Shown: positions 7,772 to 16,343, numbered from the stretch's first letter. The stretch is DNA of 64,000 nucleotides from Paenibacillus contaminans (GCF_003285015.1 NZ_QMFB01000016.1:62001-126000), one strand, 5' to 3'. The notes: generated by a model from the letters alone, not told the origin. A program made the numbers and translations.

Positions 7772-7859
7772 AGGGTTAGCCCTCCTCGAGCAATTGCGAT
7801 ATGCCGTTCGTTCGCTTACCCCTAGTATAGGAATTATTGGAAACCGCTATACGTTCGCC

Positions 7860-8636
7860 TCATTTTTTTCGGTAAAAAAACGTTTCCGCAGTCTCGAGGC
7901 CATACTGGCCTGGCGTAAAAATCTGCTCCGTGCTGCCCACGAACAAGATTCCGCCAGGCTTCAGCGCATCGGCAAATTTTTGATACAGCAAATGCTTGGC
8001 TTCCTCCGTAAAATAAATCAGCACATTGCGGCATACGATCAGATCAAAGCCGGATTCGAATCTTTCCGTCAGCAGGTTTTGCTTTTGAAATTTGATATGC
8101 TTTTTCAGATCCGGACTTATATGGAACAGAGCGTTATCCGGCCGGAAATAGGTACGCAAATAGTTTGCCGGCACATCGCGAACGGATCTGTCGAAATAAA
8201 CGCCTGTCCGCGCTTTCTCCAGCGCTCCGTCGTCGATGTCGGATGCGATCAAGGTCGCTTCGGTTAACGCCTTCGCTTCGGCTAAAATCATCGCCAGCGT
8301 ATACGGCTCCTCCCCGGTCGAGCAAGCGGCGCTCCACACCTTCAGACGTCGTGAAGAACGCAGCATTTCCGGAATGAATTTCTGTTCCAGAACCTCCCAC
8401 CGGTTCGGGTTGCGCCAAAATTCGGACACGTTTATCGTCATCCGGTCCAGAAACTCATGAAGCAGCGCCTTATCCTTCACCAGCGCGTCGAAATATTCCG
8501 CAAACGACTTATACCCGCGCTTATCGCGCAGCGTGGTCAGCCTCCGCTTCATCTGCGCTTCCTTATACAAATTCAGATCGATCGTGGTAAAGCTTTTCAT
8601 TTTTTGAACAAATAGCGAAAAATCACGGTCTTCCAT
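7860..8636 (-). CDS. cheR: Chemotaxis protein methyltransferase CheR
   Basis: Methylates glutamate side chains of chemoreceptors with S-adenosylmethionine. The 258-residue protein has the N-terminal all-alpha CheR domain (about 1-75), including an INVSEFWRNPNRW segment, then the SAM-binding domain with KVWSAACSTGEEPYTLAMIL near 100-118, SDIDDGALEKAR and CRNVLIYF. An ATG is used here; a TTG one codon upstream is also possible. The position between ndk and aroC is the same as in B. subtilis. No other chemotaxis gene is adjacent. Confidence 0.95.
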   Translation of the reverse strand: MEDRDFSLFVQKMKSFTTIDLNLYKEAQMKRRLTTLRDKRGYKSFAEYFDALVKDKALLHEFLDRMTINVSEFWRNPNRWEVLEQKFIPEMLRSSRRLKVWSAACSTGEEPYTLAMILAEAKALTEATLIASDIDDGALEKARTGVYFDRSVRDVPANYLRTYFRPDNALFHISPDLKKHIKFQKQNLLTERFESGFDLIVCRNVLIYFTEEAKHLLYQKFADALKPGGILFVGSTEQIFTPGQYGLETAETFFYRKK

Positions 8637-8792
8637 CAAAAAAAATCACGCTCCTGATCAAGCTGTCGACATAACCCCATGCTGCGAGTTATCCCAATAG
8701 TTCGATACTGAAACGTGATTTTCCTTCAATCGACAAAATATTCCTTTATGCCTCCCCGGTTGCCACCGCAGCTGACATAACGCAATATTTTA

Positions 8793-9236
8793 TTACACCC
8801 ATTTATTGACGTCTTTGCTGTAAGAAACGATTTCTTCCGGTTTGAAGAAATTGTTGATTTCACGCTCTGCGCTCTCAGGCGAGTCGGAGCCGTGAATAAT
8901 GTTTAAGCCGGTATGCACGGCAAAGTCGCCGCGGATCGTGCCCGGCAATGCGTCAAGCGTATTCGTTTTGCCCATCATCGTGCGGGACAGCGTGATTACT
9001 TGGTCGCCTTCCCATACCATGCCGAAAACAGGGCCGGAAGTGATGAAGCTTACAAGTTCTTCGTAGAAGCCTTTGCCTTTGTGCTCTTCGTAGTGATATT
9101 CCGCTTGCTCGCGGGTAATGACCATCAGCTTGCTGCCGACGAGCTGGAACCCTTTTTGCTCAAAGCGTTTTACGATTTCGCCGATCAGACCGCGTTGTAC
9201 GCCGTCCGGTTTTACCATCAGAAATGTTTTTTCCAT
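8793..9236 (-). CDS. ndk: Nucleoside diphosphate kinase
   Basis: Transfers the gamma phosphate between nucleoside triphosphates and diphosphates through a phospho-histidine. The 147-residue protein is of normal length: MEKTFLMVKPDGVQRGLIGE at the start, and the active-site His in NIIHGSDSPESAEREI near 112-127. AGGAGTGG precedes the ATG; the longer frame is not used. It lies between hepT and cheR exactly as in B. subtilis. Confidence 0.97.
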   Translation of the reverse strand: MEKTFLMVKPDGVQRGLIGEIVKRFEQKGFQLVGSKLMVITREQAEYHYEEHKGKGFYEELVSFITSGPVFGMVWEGDQVITLSRTMMGKTNTLDALPGTIRGDFAVHTGLNIIHGSDSPESAEREINNFFKPEEIVSYSKDVNKWV

Positions 9237-9391
9237 TTTGACCACTCCTTGGGTATGTTTTAAAAAATATGTATCGGAACCTGCACAAAAAGCAGTGTAT
9301 CCTACGTTGGCGCTGCAAGTCAACCGATCCCGCCGGACAGAGCTAATTTCCCTCGAAAAACAAGGGTCCGGCTTCGCCGCGAAATCAGCAT

Positions 9392-10366
9392 TTAATTCGT
9401 GCGGCTCGCGACAAAATGGGCGATGCGCACCAAATCCTTTTTCGCTTGAATGTCAGGCAGGCCGTCGAGCGAGCGAATCGCCTTTTCGATGTATCGCTCC
9501 GCCAGCCGCTCGCTTTGTTCGATGCAGCCGCTATCCCGCACCATTTGCAGAAATCTGCCGACATCCGTTTGGCCGTCCAGCAGCCGGATACGCTCGAGCT
9601 CCTCAAGCAGCCTTCCGCGCAGCTCCGGTTTCTTCAACGCATATAGAACGGGCAGGGTAATGTTGCCTTGCTTGATGTCGCTGCCAGGCGGCTTGCCGAT
9701 TTGCTCCTCGGTCCCGCACAAATCAAGCACGTCGTCGCGAATCTGGAACGTCATCCCCACATAATAGCCGAAATCGTACAGCTTCCGGGAAACCGCAGCG
9801 GGCGCACCGGCTGCGATTGCACCAAGCTGGCAGCTTATTGCGATGAGCAGCGCCGTTTTTCTTTTGATCCGCAGTAAGTAATCCCTAACCTTCTGTCCCG
9901 AGTGGAAAAAATAACGGATTTGCTCCATTTCCCCGATACTCATTTCGACGATCGCATGCGACATGATTTGGTGGATCTTCGGATTGCTGAGCTTCGTTAC
10001 AACGCCCAGAGCTTTGGCGAATATGTAATCGCCCGTATACATCGCGATCCGGTTATCCCATTTGGCTCTTACGGTCAATTGTCCCCGGCGCGTCTGCGCA
10101 TCGTCAATAACATCGTCATGAACAAGCGACGCCATATGGATCAATTCCATCGGAACCGCGATTTTTTTCATTTTATCGAGCTCGTATAGGCCAAACTGAC
10201 CGGAAAGCAGCACAAAAATGGGACGTATTCGCTTCCCGCCCGCTTTCAGAAGATGCAGCGACGTTTCCTTCAGCATGGCATGCTCGGAGTGAATGCTCGC
10301 TTCCAGCTCTTTCTCAATCGCATTCAAATCTTTTTTAAGACGTGCGTAGATGTCAACAATTTTCAT
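9392..10366 (-). CDS. hepT: Heptaprenyl diphosphate synthase component II
   Basis: Catalytic subunit of the two-part synthase that extends farnesyl diphosphate to C35 for the menaquinone-7 side chain; it works with HepS. The 324-residue trans-prenyltransferase has the first aspartate-rich motif DDVIDDAQTRRG near 84-95 and the second FQIRDDVLDLCG near 210-221, plus GGKRIRP near 44-50. The start is ATG after TTAGGTGA. It is separated from hepS by the menG-ubiA-ubiX-mqnA genes, all in the same orientation. Confidence 0.95.
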   Translation of the reverse strand: MKIVDIYARLKKDLNAIEKELEASIHSEHAMLKETSLHLLKAGGKRIRPIFVLLSGQFGLYELDKMKKIAVPMELIHMASLVHDDVIDDAQTRRGQLTVRAKWDNRIAMYTGDYIFAKALGVVTKLSNPKIHQIMSHAIVEMSIGEMEQIRYFFHSGQKVRDYLLRIKRKTALLIAISCQLGAIAAGAPAAVSRKLYDFGYYVGMTFQIRDDVLDLCGTEEQIGKPPGSDIKQGNITLPVLYALKKPELRGRLLEELERIRLLDGQTDVGRFLQMVRDSGCIEQSERLAERYIEKAIRSLDGLPDIQAKKDLVRIAHFVASRTN

Positions 10367-10556
10367 TCGGTCACCTAATTACCAATAGTATATACTAATT
10401 CCCGCAAAGCAGGCGTGCCCTCAAAGGTTATTCCGATGCTCGGCAGGAGCCCCCAACCTTTCCCGCCAAAGCCGGTCGTACTTCAAAGTTTGTTTCACGC
10501 AATTTGCCGGAGCGTCGTCTAACATGCACGTTCGCACGGCATATCCGATCGTGCGC

Positions 10557-11405
10557 TCATCTTGCGGGAAGCTCTTCCCAAAGTTGAATCGGAACGTCCC
10601 GTTCGAGCAGTCCCAACTCTTTGGCGTAGCTGAAATACAAAGACAAGCCGCGCCATTGATCCGGACCGAACTCATAGGTAAGCTGGTTAAAATACCCCCG
10701 CCAATACGATTCCGTACCGCCAATCGTCGCCTGCGCCTTCGCGATCATCCCTTCCGGGTGGCGAAGCCCATGTTCCTTGCTCCATTGAAAAGCTTCATGG
10801 ATTCGCGATACGAGCTCAGGGTTTCGCCTTACCGTATCCTTGCGCACAGCCCAAACGGCAAAGGTCATCCATTCCCCGGTAAACGCCTTCCAAAGCTCGC
10901 CGAGATCCGTCACCATATACCCGTGGTCCGCCCAGCTTGCCCGAATCGCATCGTCGCCAATAAGCAGAGCCCCATCCGCGGCCGCCATCATCTTATCAAG
11001 AGACGGCTCCATCGTAAGGTAGGTCGGACTAGCTTCGTAACGTTTGGCGAGCAAAATTTTCAATAAATTTACGGTAGTCGCCGATGCGGTCGAGAGCGCA
11101 AACGTGCCTCCCGCAATTTGCTCCAGCGGCTTACGGTGGAACAGCAGCAGCGAATTAACGCGGCCTAAGGCGCTTACCGACAATCCGGGAAAGAGCAGGT
11201 ACTCGTCGAAATTCGTGCCGTAAGCGAAGGAGGACATCGCCCCCATATCGACCTCTCCGGCTGCCATAGCCCGGTTGAGCCCCGTAGGAACCTGCAAGCT
11301 GAACACTACTTCTCCTGCAAACCGCTCCTCGGGAAAATGGTGAAATATCGGCCAAACATTCGTATAGTTAATTCGCCCGATGCTTATGCGCTCATGATGT
11401 CTCAT
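10557..11405 (-). CDS. mqnA: Chorismate dehydratase (futalosine menaquinone pathway)
   Basis: MqnA dehydrates chorismate to 3-[(1-carboxyvinyl)oxy]benzoate, the committed step of the futalosine route to menaquinone. The 282-residue periplasmic-binding-like fold has no signal peptide and shows the family N-terminus ISIGRINYTNVWPIFHHF, a VDMGAMSSFAYG segment, FALSTASATTVNLL and ALLIGDDAIR. Its start overlaps the ubiX end by 14 nt. It links the aro pathway encoded nearby to quinone synthesis. MqnE, MqnC and MqnD are not in the window. Confidence 0.93.
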   Translation of the reverse strand: MRHHERISIGRINYTNVWPIFHHFPEERFAGEVVFSLQVPTGLNRAMAAGEVDMGAMSSFAYGTNFDEYLLFPGLSVSALGRVNSLLLFHRKPLEQIAGGTFALSTASATTVNLLKILLAKRYEASPTYLTMEPSLDKMMAAADGALLIGDDAIRASWADHGYMVTDLGELWKAFTGEWMTFAVWAVRKDTVRRNPELVSRIHEAFQWSKEHGLRHPEGMIAKAQATIGGTESYWRGYFNQLTYEFGPDQWRGLSLYFSYAKELGLLERDVPIQLWEELPAR

Positions 11406-11997
11406 CGTTTTCGCCCCATCTTCTAAACAATTGGTGGTCTACGTCCATCGTATCCAGCACTTTGCCTACAAGAAACCGTACGATATCCTCAAGCGACTTC
11501 GGCTGCTGATAAAAAGCCGGCATCGCGGGGATCACGGTTACCCCCATGCGGGAAAGCTTCAGCATATTTTCCAAATGAATCTCATGAAGCGGCGTTTCCC
11601 TCGGGACGATAATAAGCCGGCGGCCCTCTTTAAGCATGACGTCCGCCGTCCGCTCCAGCAAATTATCCGACGAGCCGTGCGCGATGCCCGACAGCGTCCC
11701 CATAGAACAAGGAATGATGACCATCCCTTGCGTCCGGAAGCTGCCGCTTGCAATGCTCGCGCCGATATCCTGAACCGGATGATAGATCAGCTTCCCGGGC
11801 AAATCGCCGAAATGCCGCTCAAGCGTTTCTTGACGCCGCGAAGCGTTCCAGCCGAGCTCGTCCCGTAGCACCCGCCAGCCTGCATCGCTGATGACCAGAT
11901 GAATCGTCTTGCCGAGCGATAGTAAATGCCTGCAGAGAAGCTCGCCGTATGCGGCTCCGCTTGCCCCGGTGATGCCGATTACCCAAGGCTTGTCCAT
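11392..11997 (-). CDS. ubiX: UbiX-family flavin prenyltransferase (MqnM/Pad1-like)
   Basis: Attaches a dimethylallyl group to FMN to make the prenyl-FMN cofactor of a UbiD-type decarboxylase. The 201-residue protein has GITGASGAAYGELLCRHLL at the N-terminus, VIIPCSMGTLSGIAHGSSDNLLERTADVMLKE in the middle and the ETPLHEIHLENML segment. In futalosine-pathway organisms the partner is MqnL. It overlaps ubiA by 19 nt and mqnA by 14 nt, which points to coupled expression. No ubiD homolog is in the window. Confidence 0.93.
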   Translation of the reverse strand: MDKPWVIGITGASGAAYGELLCRHLLSLGKTIHLVISDAGWRVLRDELGWNASRRQETLERHFGDLPGKLIYHPVQDIGASIASGSFRTQGMVIIPCSMGTLSGIAHGSSDNLLERTADVMLKEGRRLIIVPRETPLHEIHLENMLKLSRMGVTVIPAMPAFYQQPKSLEDIVRFLVGKVLDTMDVDHQLFRRWGENDETS

Positions 11998-12863
11998 CGC
12001 TGCACCACCAAATCGATCAATGTGAAGGCAAACACGACAATGCTCAGCACGCCGTTCATTGTAAAGAAAGCGGTTTGCAATCTGCTTAAATCATTCGGAG
12101 AAACGATCCAATGCTCATAAAATAATATCAAATAAGCAATGATAAGACCCGCGAAATATACCCAACTCAGGTCGGTCATGAAGAAAACGAACATCAGTCC
12201 GACAGCCGTAATCAAGTGAAAAGCTTTGGCAAAGAGAAGAGCTTTCGCTACGCCGAAGCGGCTTGGTATCGAATGGAGCTTCTCATCTTTGTCAAACTCC
12301 GTATCCTGACACGCGTAAATCACGTCGAAACCGGCAATCCATAAAGCGATGGCGCCGTACAGCACCAGCGATGCCGCGCTGATTTCGTTCGTAACCGCCA
12401 CCCAAGCGCCAAGCGGCGCCAAGCCGATCGTCAGTCCGAGTACCAAATGACATGCCCAAGTAAAACGCTTCGTGTAAGAATAAATAACGAGAAAAAATAC
12501 GGCAAGCGGAAGCAGTTTCATGGACAATGCGCTTAATTGCGATGTTGCGACGAACAAAAGCACGAAGGAAACGATAATAAATAAGATGACTTCGAATGAC
12601 GATAACAACCCGGCAGGTATAGCGCGCATCGCGGTTCGCGGGTTTTTCTTGTCGATTACCTTGTCGATGACGCGATTGAGCCCCATCGCCGCGCTGCGAG
12701 CGCCCACCATCGCGAGCGTGATCCAGCCGACCTGCCCCCATGACGGAAGCTCTCCCGAAGTCGAAACCGACCCCAGAAGCGCCCCCATATAAGCGAACGG
12801 CAGAGCGAACAAGGTATGCTCGAACTTGATCATTTCCAAAAATATTTTGATTTTCTTAATCAT
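11979..12863 (-). CDS. UbiA-family prenyltransferase (MqnP-like)
   Basis: Integral membrane prenyltransferase that joins the polyprenyl chain to the aromatic ring during menaquinone synthesis. The 294-residue protein has about eight to nine membrane helices and the two aspartate-rich motifs: GLNRVIDKVIDKKNPRT near 60-77 and DVIYACQDTEFDKDEK near 185-200. Context (ubiX, mqnA, menG, hepS, hepT) supports the MqnP role rather than 4-hydroxybenzoate prenylation. Four bases separate it from menG. Confidence 0.9.
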   Translation of the reverse strand: MIKKIKIFLEMIKFEHTLFALPFAYMGALLGSVSTSGELPSWGQVGWITLAMVGARSAAMGLNRVIDKVIDKKNPRTAMRAIPAGLLSSFEVILFIIVSFVLLFVATSQLSALSMKLLPLAVFFLVIYSYTKRFTWACHLVLGLTIGLAPLGAWVAVTNEISAASLVLYGAIALWIAGFDVIYACQDTEFDKDEKLHSIPSRFGVAKALLFAKAFHLITAVGLMFVFFMTDLSWVYFAGLIIAYLILFYEHWIVSPNDLSRLQTAFFTMNGVLSIVVFAFTLIDLVVQRWTSLG

Positions 12864-12867
12864 AAAC

Positions 12868-13584
12868 TCACTCCTGCATCGTTCTCGCCTTCACGCCAAT
12901 GTGAAGAGCGGCGATGCCGCCGGTGAGCGGATAAGCCTCGACCTTCTCCAATCCGACCTCACGGAATATCGTAGCAAGCTGCTTATGATCCGGAAAGCCG
13001 ATTAAAGATTCAGGCAGCCACTTGTACTGCTCATAGCTTTTGGCGAGCATTTTTCCGATTAGCGGCAGCACCTTTTGGAAGTAGAAAAAATAAATGCCTT
13101 TAAACGGCTGCCAGGTTGGCTTGGACAGCTCGAGCGAGACGACAAGCCCGCCCGGCTTGACTACCCGTTTCATTTCCTTGAGCACCTGAACGAGATCGGG
13201 TACGTTGCGCAGCGCAAAGCCGATCGTCACGTAATCGAACGTGTTGTCGGCATAAGGAAGGCTCATCGCATTGCCGCGGATGAGCGAGATTTGCTTATCC
13301 AATTGCTGGGCTTTTATTTTCTCGGCTCCTACATCAAGCATATTCTGGCTGAAATCGAGTCCGACAATTTCGCCGCTCCCGCTAGCCTTAGCCAGGCTGA
13401 TCGTCCAGTCGCCGGTGCCGCAGCACAAATCAAGAGCCGAGCTGCCTTTTTTCACGTTCATTTTGGCCATTGTAAACTTCCGCCAATATTTATGTCGGCG
13501 AAAGCTTAACACCGAATTCATAATATCGTATTTCGGCGCAATCCGCTCGAAGACGGAGTGAACAAACTGTTCTTTCGATTTCAT
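12868..13584 (-). CDS. menG: Demethylmenaquinone methyltransferase
   Basis: Last step of menaquinone synthesis: SAM-dependent C-methylation of demethylmenaquinone (UbiE/MenG family; called menH in older B. subtilis work). The 238-residue protein has the class I SAM motif ALDLCCGTGDWTISLA near 50-65, the FSQNMLDVGAEK segment, and the family signature around FDYVTIGFALRNVPD. It lies between hepS and the MqnP-like gene. It serves the end of either menaquinone route. Confidence 0.95.
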   Translation of the reverse strand: MKSKEQFVHSVFERIAPKYDIMNSVLSFRRHKYWRKFTMAKMNVKKGSSALDLCCGTGDWTISLAKASGSGEIVGLDFSQNMLDVGAEKIKAQQLDKQISLIRGNAMSLPYADNTFDYVTIGFALRNVPDLVQVLKEMKRVVKPGGLVVSLELSKPTWQPFKGIYFFYFQKVLPLIGKMLAKSYEQYKWLPESLIGFPDHKQLATIFREVGLEKVEAYPLTGGIAALHIGVKARTMQE

Positions 13585-13595
13585 GGCAGGTCACC

Positions 13596-14462
13596 TCAAA
13601 GCTCTTCCAGCAGTACTTTTTGCGTTTTCAAATATCTGGTGATCGGTTCGCCGATCTTGAACAGCTCTTCAACGAACGGCTCCGATTCCAGCTGGCGGAT
13701 TTGATCCCAGACCGTTCTTACCTGTGCATCCAGCATATGATATAGCTGCGAGCTAATATTGTATTTGTGCAAAATGGCCTTGATTCGCGAAGGATCGGAT
13801 TCCTCGGCCTGCAGCAGCTTCTTCTCTTCCCGTGTACCGGCTTGCATAATATGCCAGTATGCCCAACTGCCGCGAATGTTCTGCAGGCTTTCGATGCGAA
13901 ATATTTCTTCGGCGAGCAGCTCGCATTTGGCAAAGCCCTGTAAAATACCGGGCCACAGCCGCTGGCTTACGCCTTCCATACTGCGGGTAAAGGACAGGAA
14001 CAGCTGCGACCTTATATTCGCCGATTGCTGAATGTACTCGTCAGCGGTCATTTTCAACTGCTTGACCAAAGTATAAAAATTCATTTTCATCCGATTCACA
14101 TCGCAAACCGCCTGCGACAAAAGCCCGACCATTTCGATCTGCCCCGCTTGCGCCAAGAGCTGATAGAAGCGTGCGCTGAAATAATCGCCGGCTAGCACCT
14201 TCAGCTGCCGGGAGCGCGATTCCGCTTTACCTTTGGCGACATTCGTAACCGGGACGAGGTCGTGCGTTTCCAGAGCCATTTGTACAAGTGAAGTGGCAAG
14301 CGCATATACCTCTTGCTTGCCGGCTTCCGTTCCGTTTCGGCCGAGGAACGCAAAAAGAAGCTTGGTTCGCAATTCCGGAAAATCCGGCAAATCCGTATGG
14401 TTACGGATCATGTCGTATTCGATGTATGGTTTAGCCAATTCTTGAATTCCATACGTATTCAT
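13596..14462 (-). CDS. hepS: Heptaprenyl diphosphate synthase component I
   Basis: Non-catalytic regulatory subunit that pairs with HepT. The 288-residue helical protein matches HepS in context (directly upstream of menG), in length, and in segments such as PYIEYDMIRNHTDLPDFP near the N-terminus and YALATSLVQMALETHDLV, where the VxMALxxHDxV pattern resembles the prenyltransferase fold without aspartate-rich motifs. It is the first clear gene of the quinone block. Confidence 0.9.
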   Translation of the reverse strand: MNTYGIQELAKPYIEYDMIRNHTDLPDFPELRTKLLFAFLGRNGTEAGKQEVYALATSLVQMALETHDLVPVTNVAKGKAESRSRQLKVLAGDYFSARFYQLLAQAGQIEMVGLLSQAVCDVNRMKMNFYTLVKQLKMTADEYIQQSANIRSQLFLSFTRSMEGVSQRLWPGILQGFAKCELLAEEIFRIESLQNIRGSWAYWHIMQAGTREEKKLLQAEESDPSRIKAILHKYNISSQLYHMLDAQVRTVWDQIRQLESEPFVEELFKIGEPITRYLKTQKVLLEEL

Positions 14463-14577
14463 CGAGAGCCTCCGAACGATAGCAAAAATCTACAGCAACT
14501 AATTATAGCACAACAGCTTACCTGCCGCACGTACTGTCGAAAGGAATTCGCAGAACCGCCAAATAACGTCAATTCCA

Positions 14578-15093
14578 TTAAGAGCTCTGCCACTTCTTCG
14601 TGTAGGTAATCCGGTAATGCGACTGCAGGTAATCCTGAAGCGTCTGCGCACCGGTTCCTTCGCGCTTCCATGCCGCGCTGCGGTTGGCTTTGCGCGCATC
14701 CATCGCAACGAGCAGCGGAAAGCCGGCGGAAGCCTCTTCCTTGCGGCCTTCGAGTACGCGCACGAGCACCTGGCGCACGTTCGAGGTTTGAAAGCCGAAC
14801 TCGGACAGCGTATACAAGTCGCGATAAACGCGTTCAATTCCCGACGCTGCGGAAGGCATGATCAAATCGACGGAAAGCACCGTTTGCTGCCAGTCAACTT
14901 TCTTAATGGACAATTGCAGCGGCAGCGTGCTGATTAAATCGACCATATTGTCATCGGACAGCGTTTTTGCCGGAGAGCGGTTGTCCGCAAGCACTCCGTT
15001 GCTGTTAGCCGATTCTTTAAACAATATGGACAACGCGAGGGCAATGCATACGGATAGCAACAGCGTGATCCACATCCCGGCAAGCTTGCTCAT
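14578..15093 (-). CDS. Membrane-anchored protein of unknown function, 171 residues
   Basis: I do not recognise a family. The protein has one N-terminal membrane helix (about residues 7-25), then a soluble extracytoplasmic part of about 140 residues with a polar linker (NRSPAKTLSDDN) and a compact domain around LSIKKVDWQQTVLSVDLIMP. It ends in HYRITYTKKWQSS. A GGAGGGGG ribosome-binding site precedes the ATG. It lies between the mtrB terminator and hepS in the same orientation, so it could lead the quinone operon. The layout resembles secreted regulatory domains of sporulation-type proteins, but this is not a functional call. Confidence 0.8.
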   Translation of the reverse strand: MSKLAGMWITLLLSVCIALALSILFKESANSNGVLADNRSPAKTLSDDNMVDLISTLPLQLSIKKVDWQQTVLSVDLIMPSAASGIERVYRDLYTLSEFGFQTSNVRQVLVRVLEGRKEEASAGFPLLVAMDARKANRSAAWKREGTGAQTLQDYLQSHYRITYTKKWQSS

Positions 15094-15144
15094 CTCAAGC
15101 CCCCCTCCGAAATAACGGTTTATCTGTACTACCCATTGTACAAC

Positions 15145-15168
15145 GAAAAAAAGCAGGCTATGCCTGCA
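15145..15168 (-). terminator. Terminator of mtrB
   Basis: GCAGGC, a 3-nt loop and GCCTGC are followed on the minus strand by seven T. It lies 9 nt after the mtrB stop, so mtrB is not simply co-transcribed with the quinone genes downstream. Confidence 0.9.
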
Positions 15169-15176
15169 ACAAAAAA

Positions 15177-15398
15177 TTATTGATCGGTATCGATCACCCC
15201 GTGCTTCGTGATCACAACCGCTTTGCCCCGAATTTTGACGGCTGAAGTATGATCGGTGAATTGAGCGATCATCACTTCCCCTTTATCAAGCTTCTCCGTA
15301 TGGTGAAAACGCGTATCTTGGCCGCGGGTGAGACCGATAACCTGCACACCGTTCTCTTTCGCTTTTACGACAAAGTAATCGTTTTGATTTCCTTCCAT
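15177..15398 (-). CDS. mtrB: trp RNA-binding attenuation protein TRAP
   Basis: TRAP is an 11-subunit ring that binds tryptophan and then wraps RNA with (G/U)AG repeats. The 73-residue protein has the conserved core YFVVKAKENGVQVIGLTRG, then DTRFHHTEKLDKGEVMIAQF and TDHTSAVKIRGKAVV. These contain the tryptophan-pocket (GLTRGxDTxFHH, HTSA) and the RNA-contact Lys/Arg residues known from B. subtilis TRAP. GGGGAGG precedes the ATG. In B. subtilis it follows folE (mtrA); here it follows hbs and a tRNA gene with no folE. Its target lies at 4457-4510. No anti-TRAP gene is seen. Confidence 0.97.
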   Translation of the reverse strand: MEGNQNDYFVVKAKENGVQVIGLTRGQDTRFHHTEKLDKGEVMIAQFTDHTSAVKIRGKAVVITKHGVIDTDQ

Positions 15399-15561
15399 TG
15401 CTGTTCGCCTCCCCGACTCGCATGCCTGTCATAACATCAATGTCCCATTTGCGCTTCTCTTATGATGATGGATAACGACCGTAAAGTCAACAAAGCCGGC
15501 GTTCTTAAAGCTGACGTCTGCGGCGCCGCGCCCGCGTTATGCTTTCTGGCGGTAAACTAAG

Positions 15562-15588
15562 AAAAAGACATCGAATTTACGATGTCTT
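15562..15588 (-). terminator. Terminator of the tRNA-Pro gene
   Basis: On the minus strand AAGACATCG and CGATGTCTT flank a 6-nt loop and are followed by T residues. It lies just 5 nt after the encoded CCA of tRNA-Pro. Confidence 0.88.
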
Positions 15589-15593
15589 CTCCA

Positions 15594-15670
15594 TGGTCGG
15601 AGTAACACGATTTGAACGTGCGACCTCACCCACCCCAAGGGTGCGCGCTACCAGGCTGCGCTATACCCCG
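15594..15670 (-). tRNA. tRNA-Pro (anticodon GGG)
   Basis: A 77-nt cloverleaf on the minus strand with a 7-bp acceptor stem (CGGGGTA / TACTCCG, one G-U), a GCGC D-stem, a CACCC/GGGTG anticodon stem around TTGGGGT and a T-arm with the TTCAAAT loop. It has A as discriminator and an encoded CCA. The anticodon GGG reads CCC and CCU. It stands alone between hbs and mtrB with its own terminator. An apparent reading frame on the plus strand across it is an artefact. Confidence 0.95.
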
Positions 15671-15760
15671 ATGATGCTAACTTGGCTGCTAGGAAGATTT
15701 TATATGATATTTCCAATAACGTCAAGCATTAACCATCAAACAAAAACGCCCCGGAGTTAG

Positions 15761-15798
15761 AAAAAGCCGCTCTTCCGATAAAAAGGAAGGCGGCTTTT
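15761..15798 (-). terminator. Terminator of hbs
   Basis: AAGCCGC-CTTCC pairs with GGAAG-A-GCGGCTT (one bulge) and is followed by T residues on the minus strand, 30 nt after the hbs stop. Confidence 0.88.
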
Positions 15799-15827
15799 CT
15801 GCTCGGTATGTATCGCAGCTTTGCGTC

Positions 15828-16100
15828 TTATTGAATGACGTCTCTGAGCGCTTTGCCAGGCTTGAACGAAGGCACCTTGCTTGCGGCGATTTCGATCTCT
15901 TGGCCCGTTTGCGGGTTGCGGCCCTTGCGCGCGGAACGTTCTCTCACTTCAAAGTTGCCGAAGCCTACCAATTGAACTTTATCTCCGCCTTGCAGCGCAT
16001 CGGAAATTGCTTCAAACACGGCTTCCACCGCTTTTGTCGCATCCTTTTTGGAGATTTCGGAAATCTCGGCTACTTTATTGATCAATTCGGATTTATTCAC
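15828..16100 (-). CDS. hbs: DNA-binding protein HU
   Basis: Small histone-like dimer that bends and compacts DNA. The 90-residue protein starts MNKSELINKVAEISEISKKD and has the HU/IHF signature GFGNFEVRERSARKGRNPQT, with the beta-ribbon arm ending in VPSFKPGKALRDVI. The GTG chosen gives the standard N-terminus and lies 7 nt after GGGGAGG; a GTG three codons earlier overlaps that site. It is downstream of spoIVA as in B. subtilis and separated from it by a terminator and its own promoter. Confidence 0.97.
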   Translation of the reverse strand: MNKSELINKVAEISEISKKDATKAVEAVFEAISDALQGGDKVQLVGFGNFEVRERSARKGRNPQTGQEIEIAASKVPSFKPGKALRDVIQ

Positions 16101-16202
16101 AGGTTTCACCTCCCCATATGAGTTATGTACATCCTCTTACATCATGTGTTAACCGTTTCAGCCCAAAATATACGTAGCTAGCAGCGAAAACGAAACAAAT
16201 TT

Positions 16203-16231
16203 ATCTTATTATAGCGCGCTAGGTTTTGCAA
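16203..16231 (-). promoter_or_regulatory. Probable hbs promoter
   Basis: TTGCAA (16226-16231), 17 nt, then TAAGAT (16203-16208) on the minus strand. A second -10-like TATAAT lies a few bases upstream without a good -35. The predicted leader before hbs is about 95 nt. Confidence 0.6.
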
Positions 16232-16276
16232 TACTTCCCCGACGGATAACCGCAAACATATAAAATCGCTTCTATA

Positions 16277-16319
16277 TAAAAAAAGACGCCCCGGCATCGA
16301 TGGATGTCGGAACGTCTTT
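16277..16319 (-). terminator. Terminator of spoIVA
   Basis: A long stem starting AAAGACG / CGTCTTT with an interrupted inner arm (CCG / CGG), then seven T on the minus strand. It lies 25 nt after the spoIVA stop. Confidence 0.9.
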
Positions 16320-16343
16320 GCAACTGCTATATTCGGGTCGAAA

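Noticed and set aside
10386..10397. 12-bp palindrome TAGTATATACTA upstream of hepT
   Set aside because: It is AT-rich and short, overlaps a -10-like sequence without a matching -35, and has no second copy that would support an operator.
15539..15760. Plus-strand frame of 73 codons containing VGVTRFERATSPTPRVRAT
   Set aside because: It is the antisense read of tRNA-Pro(GGG), a well-known annotation artefact.
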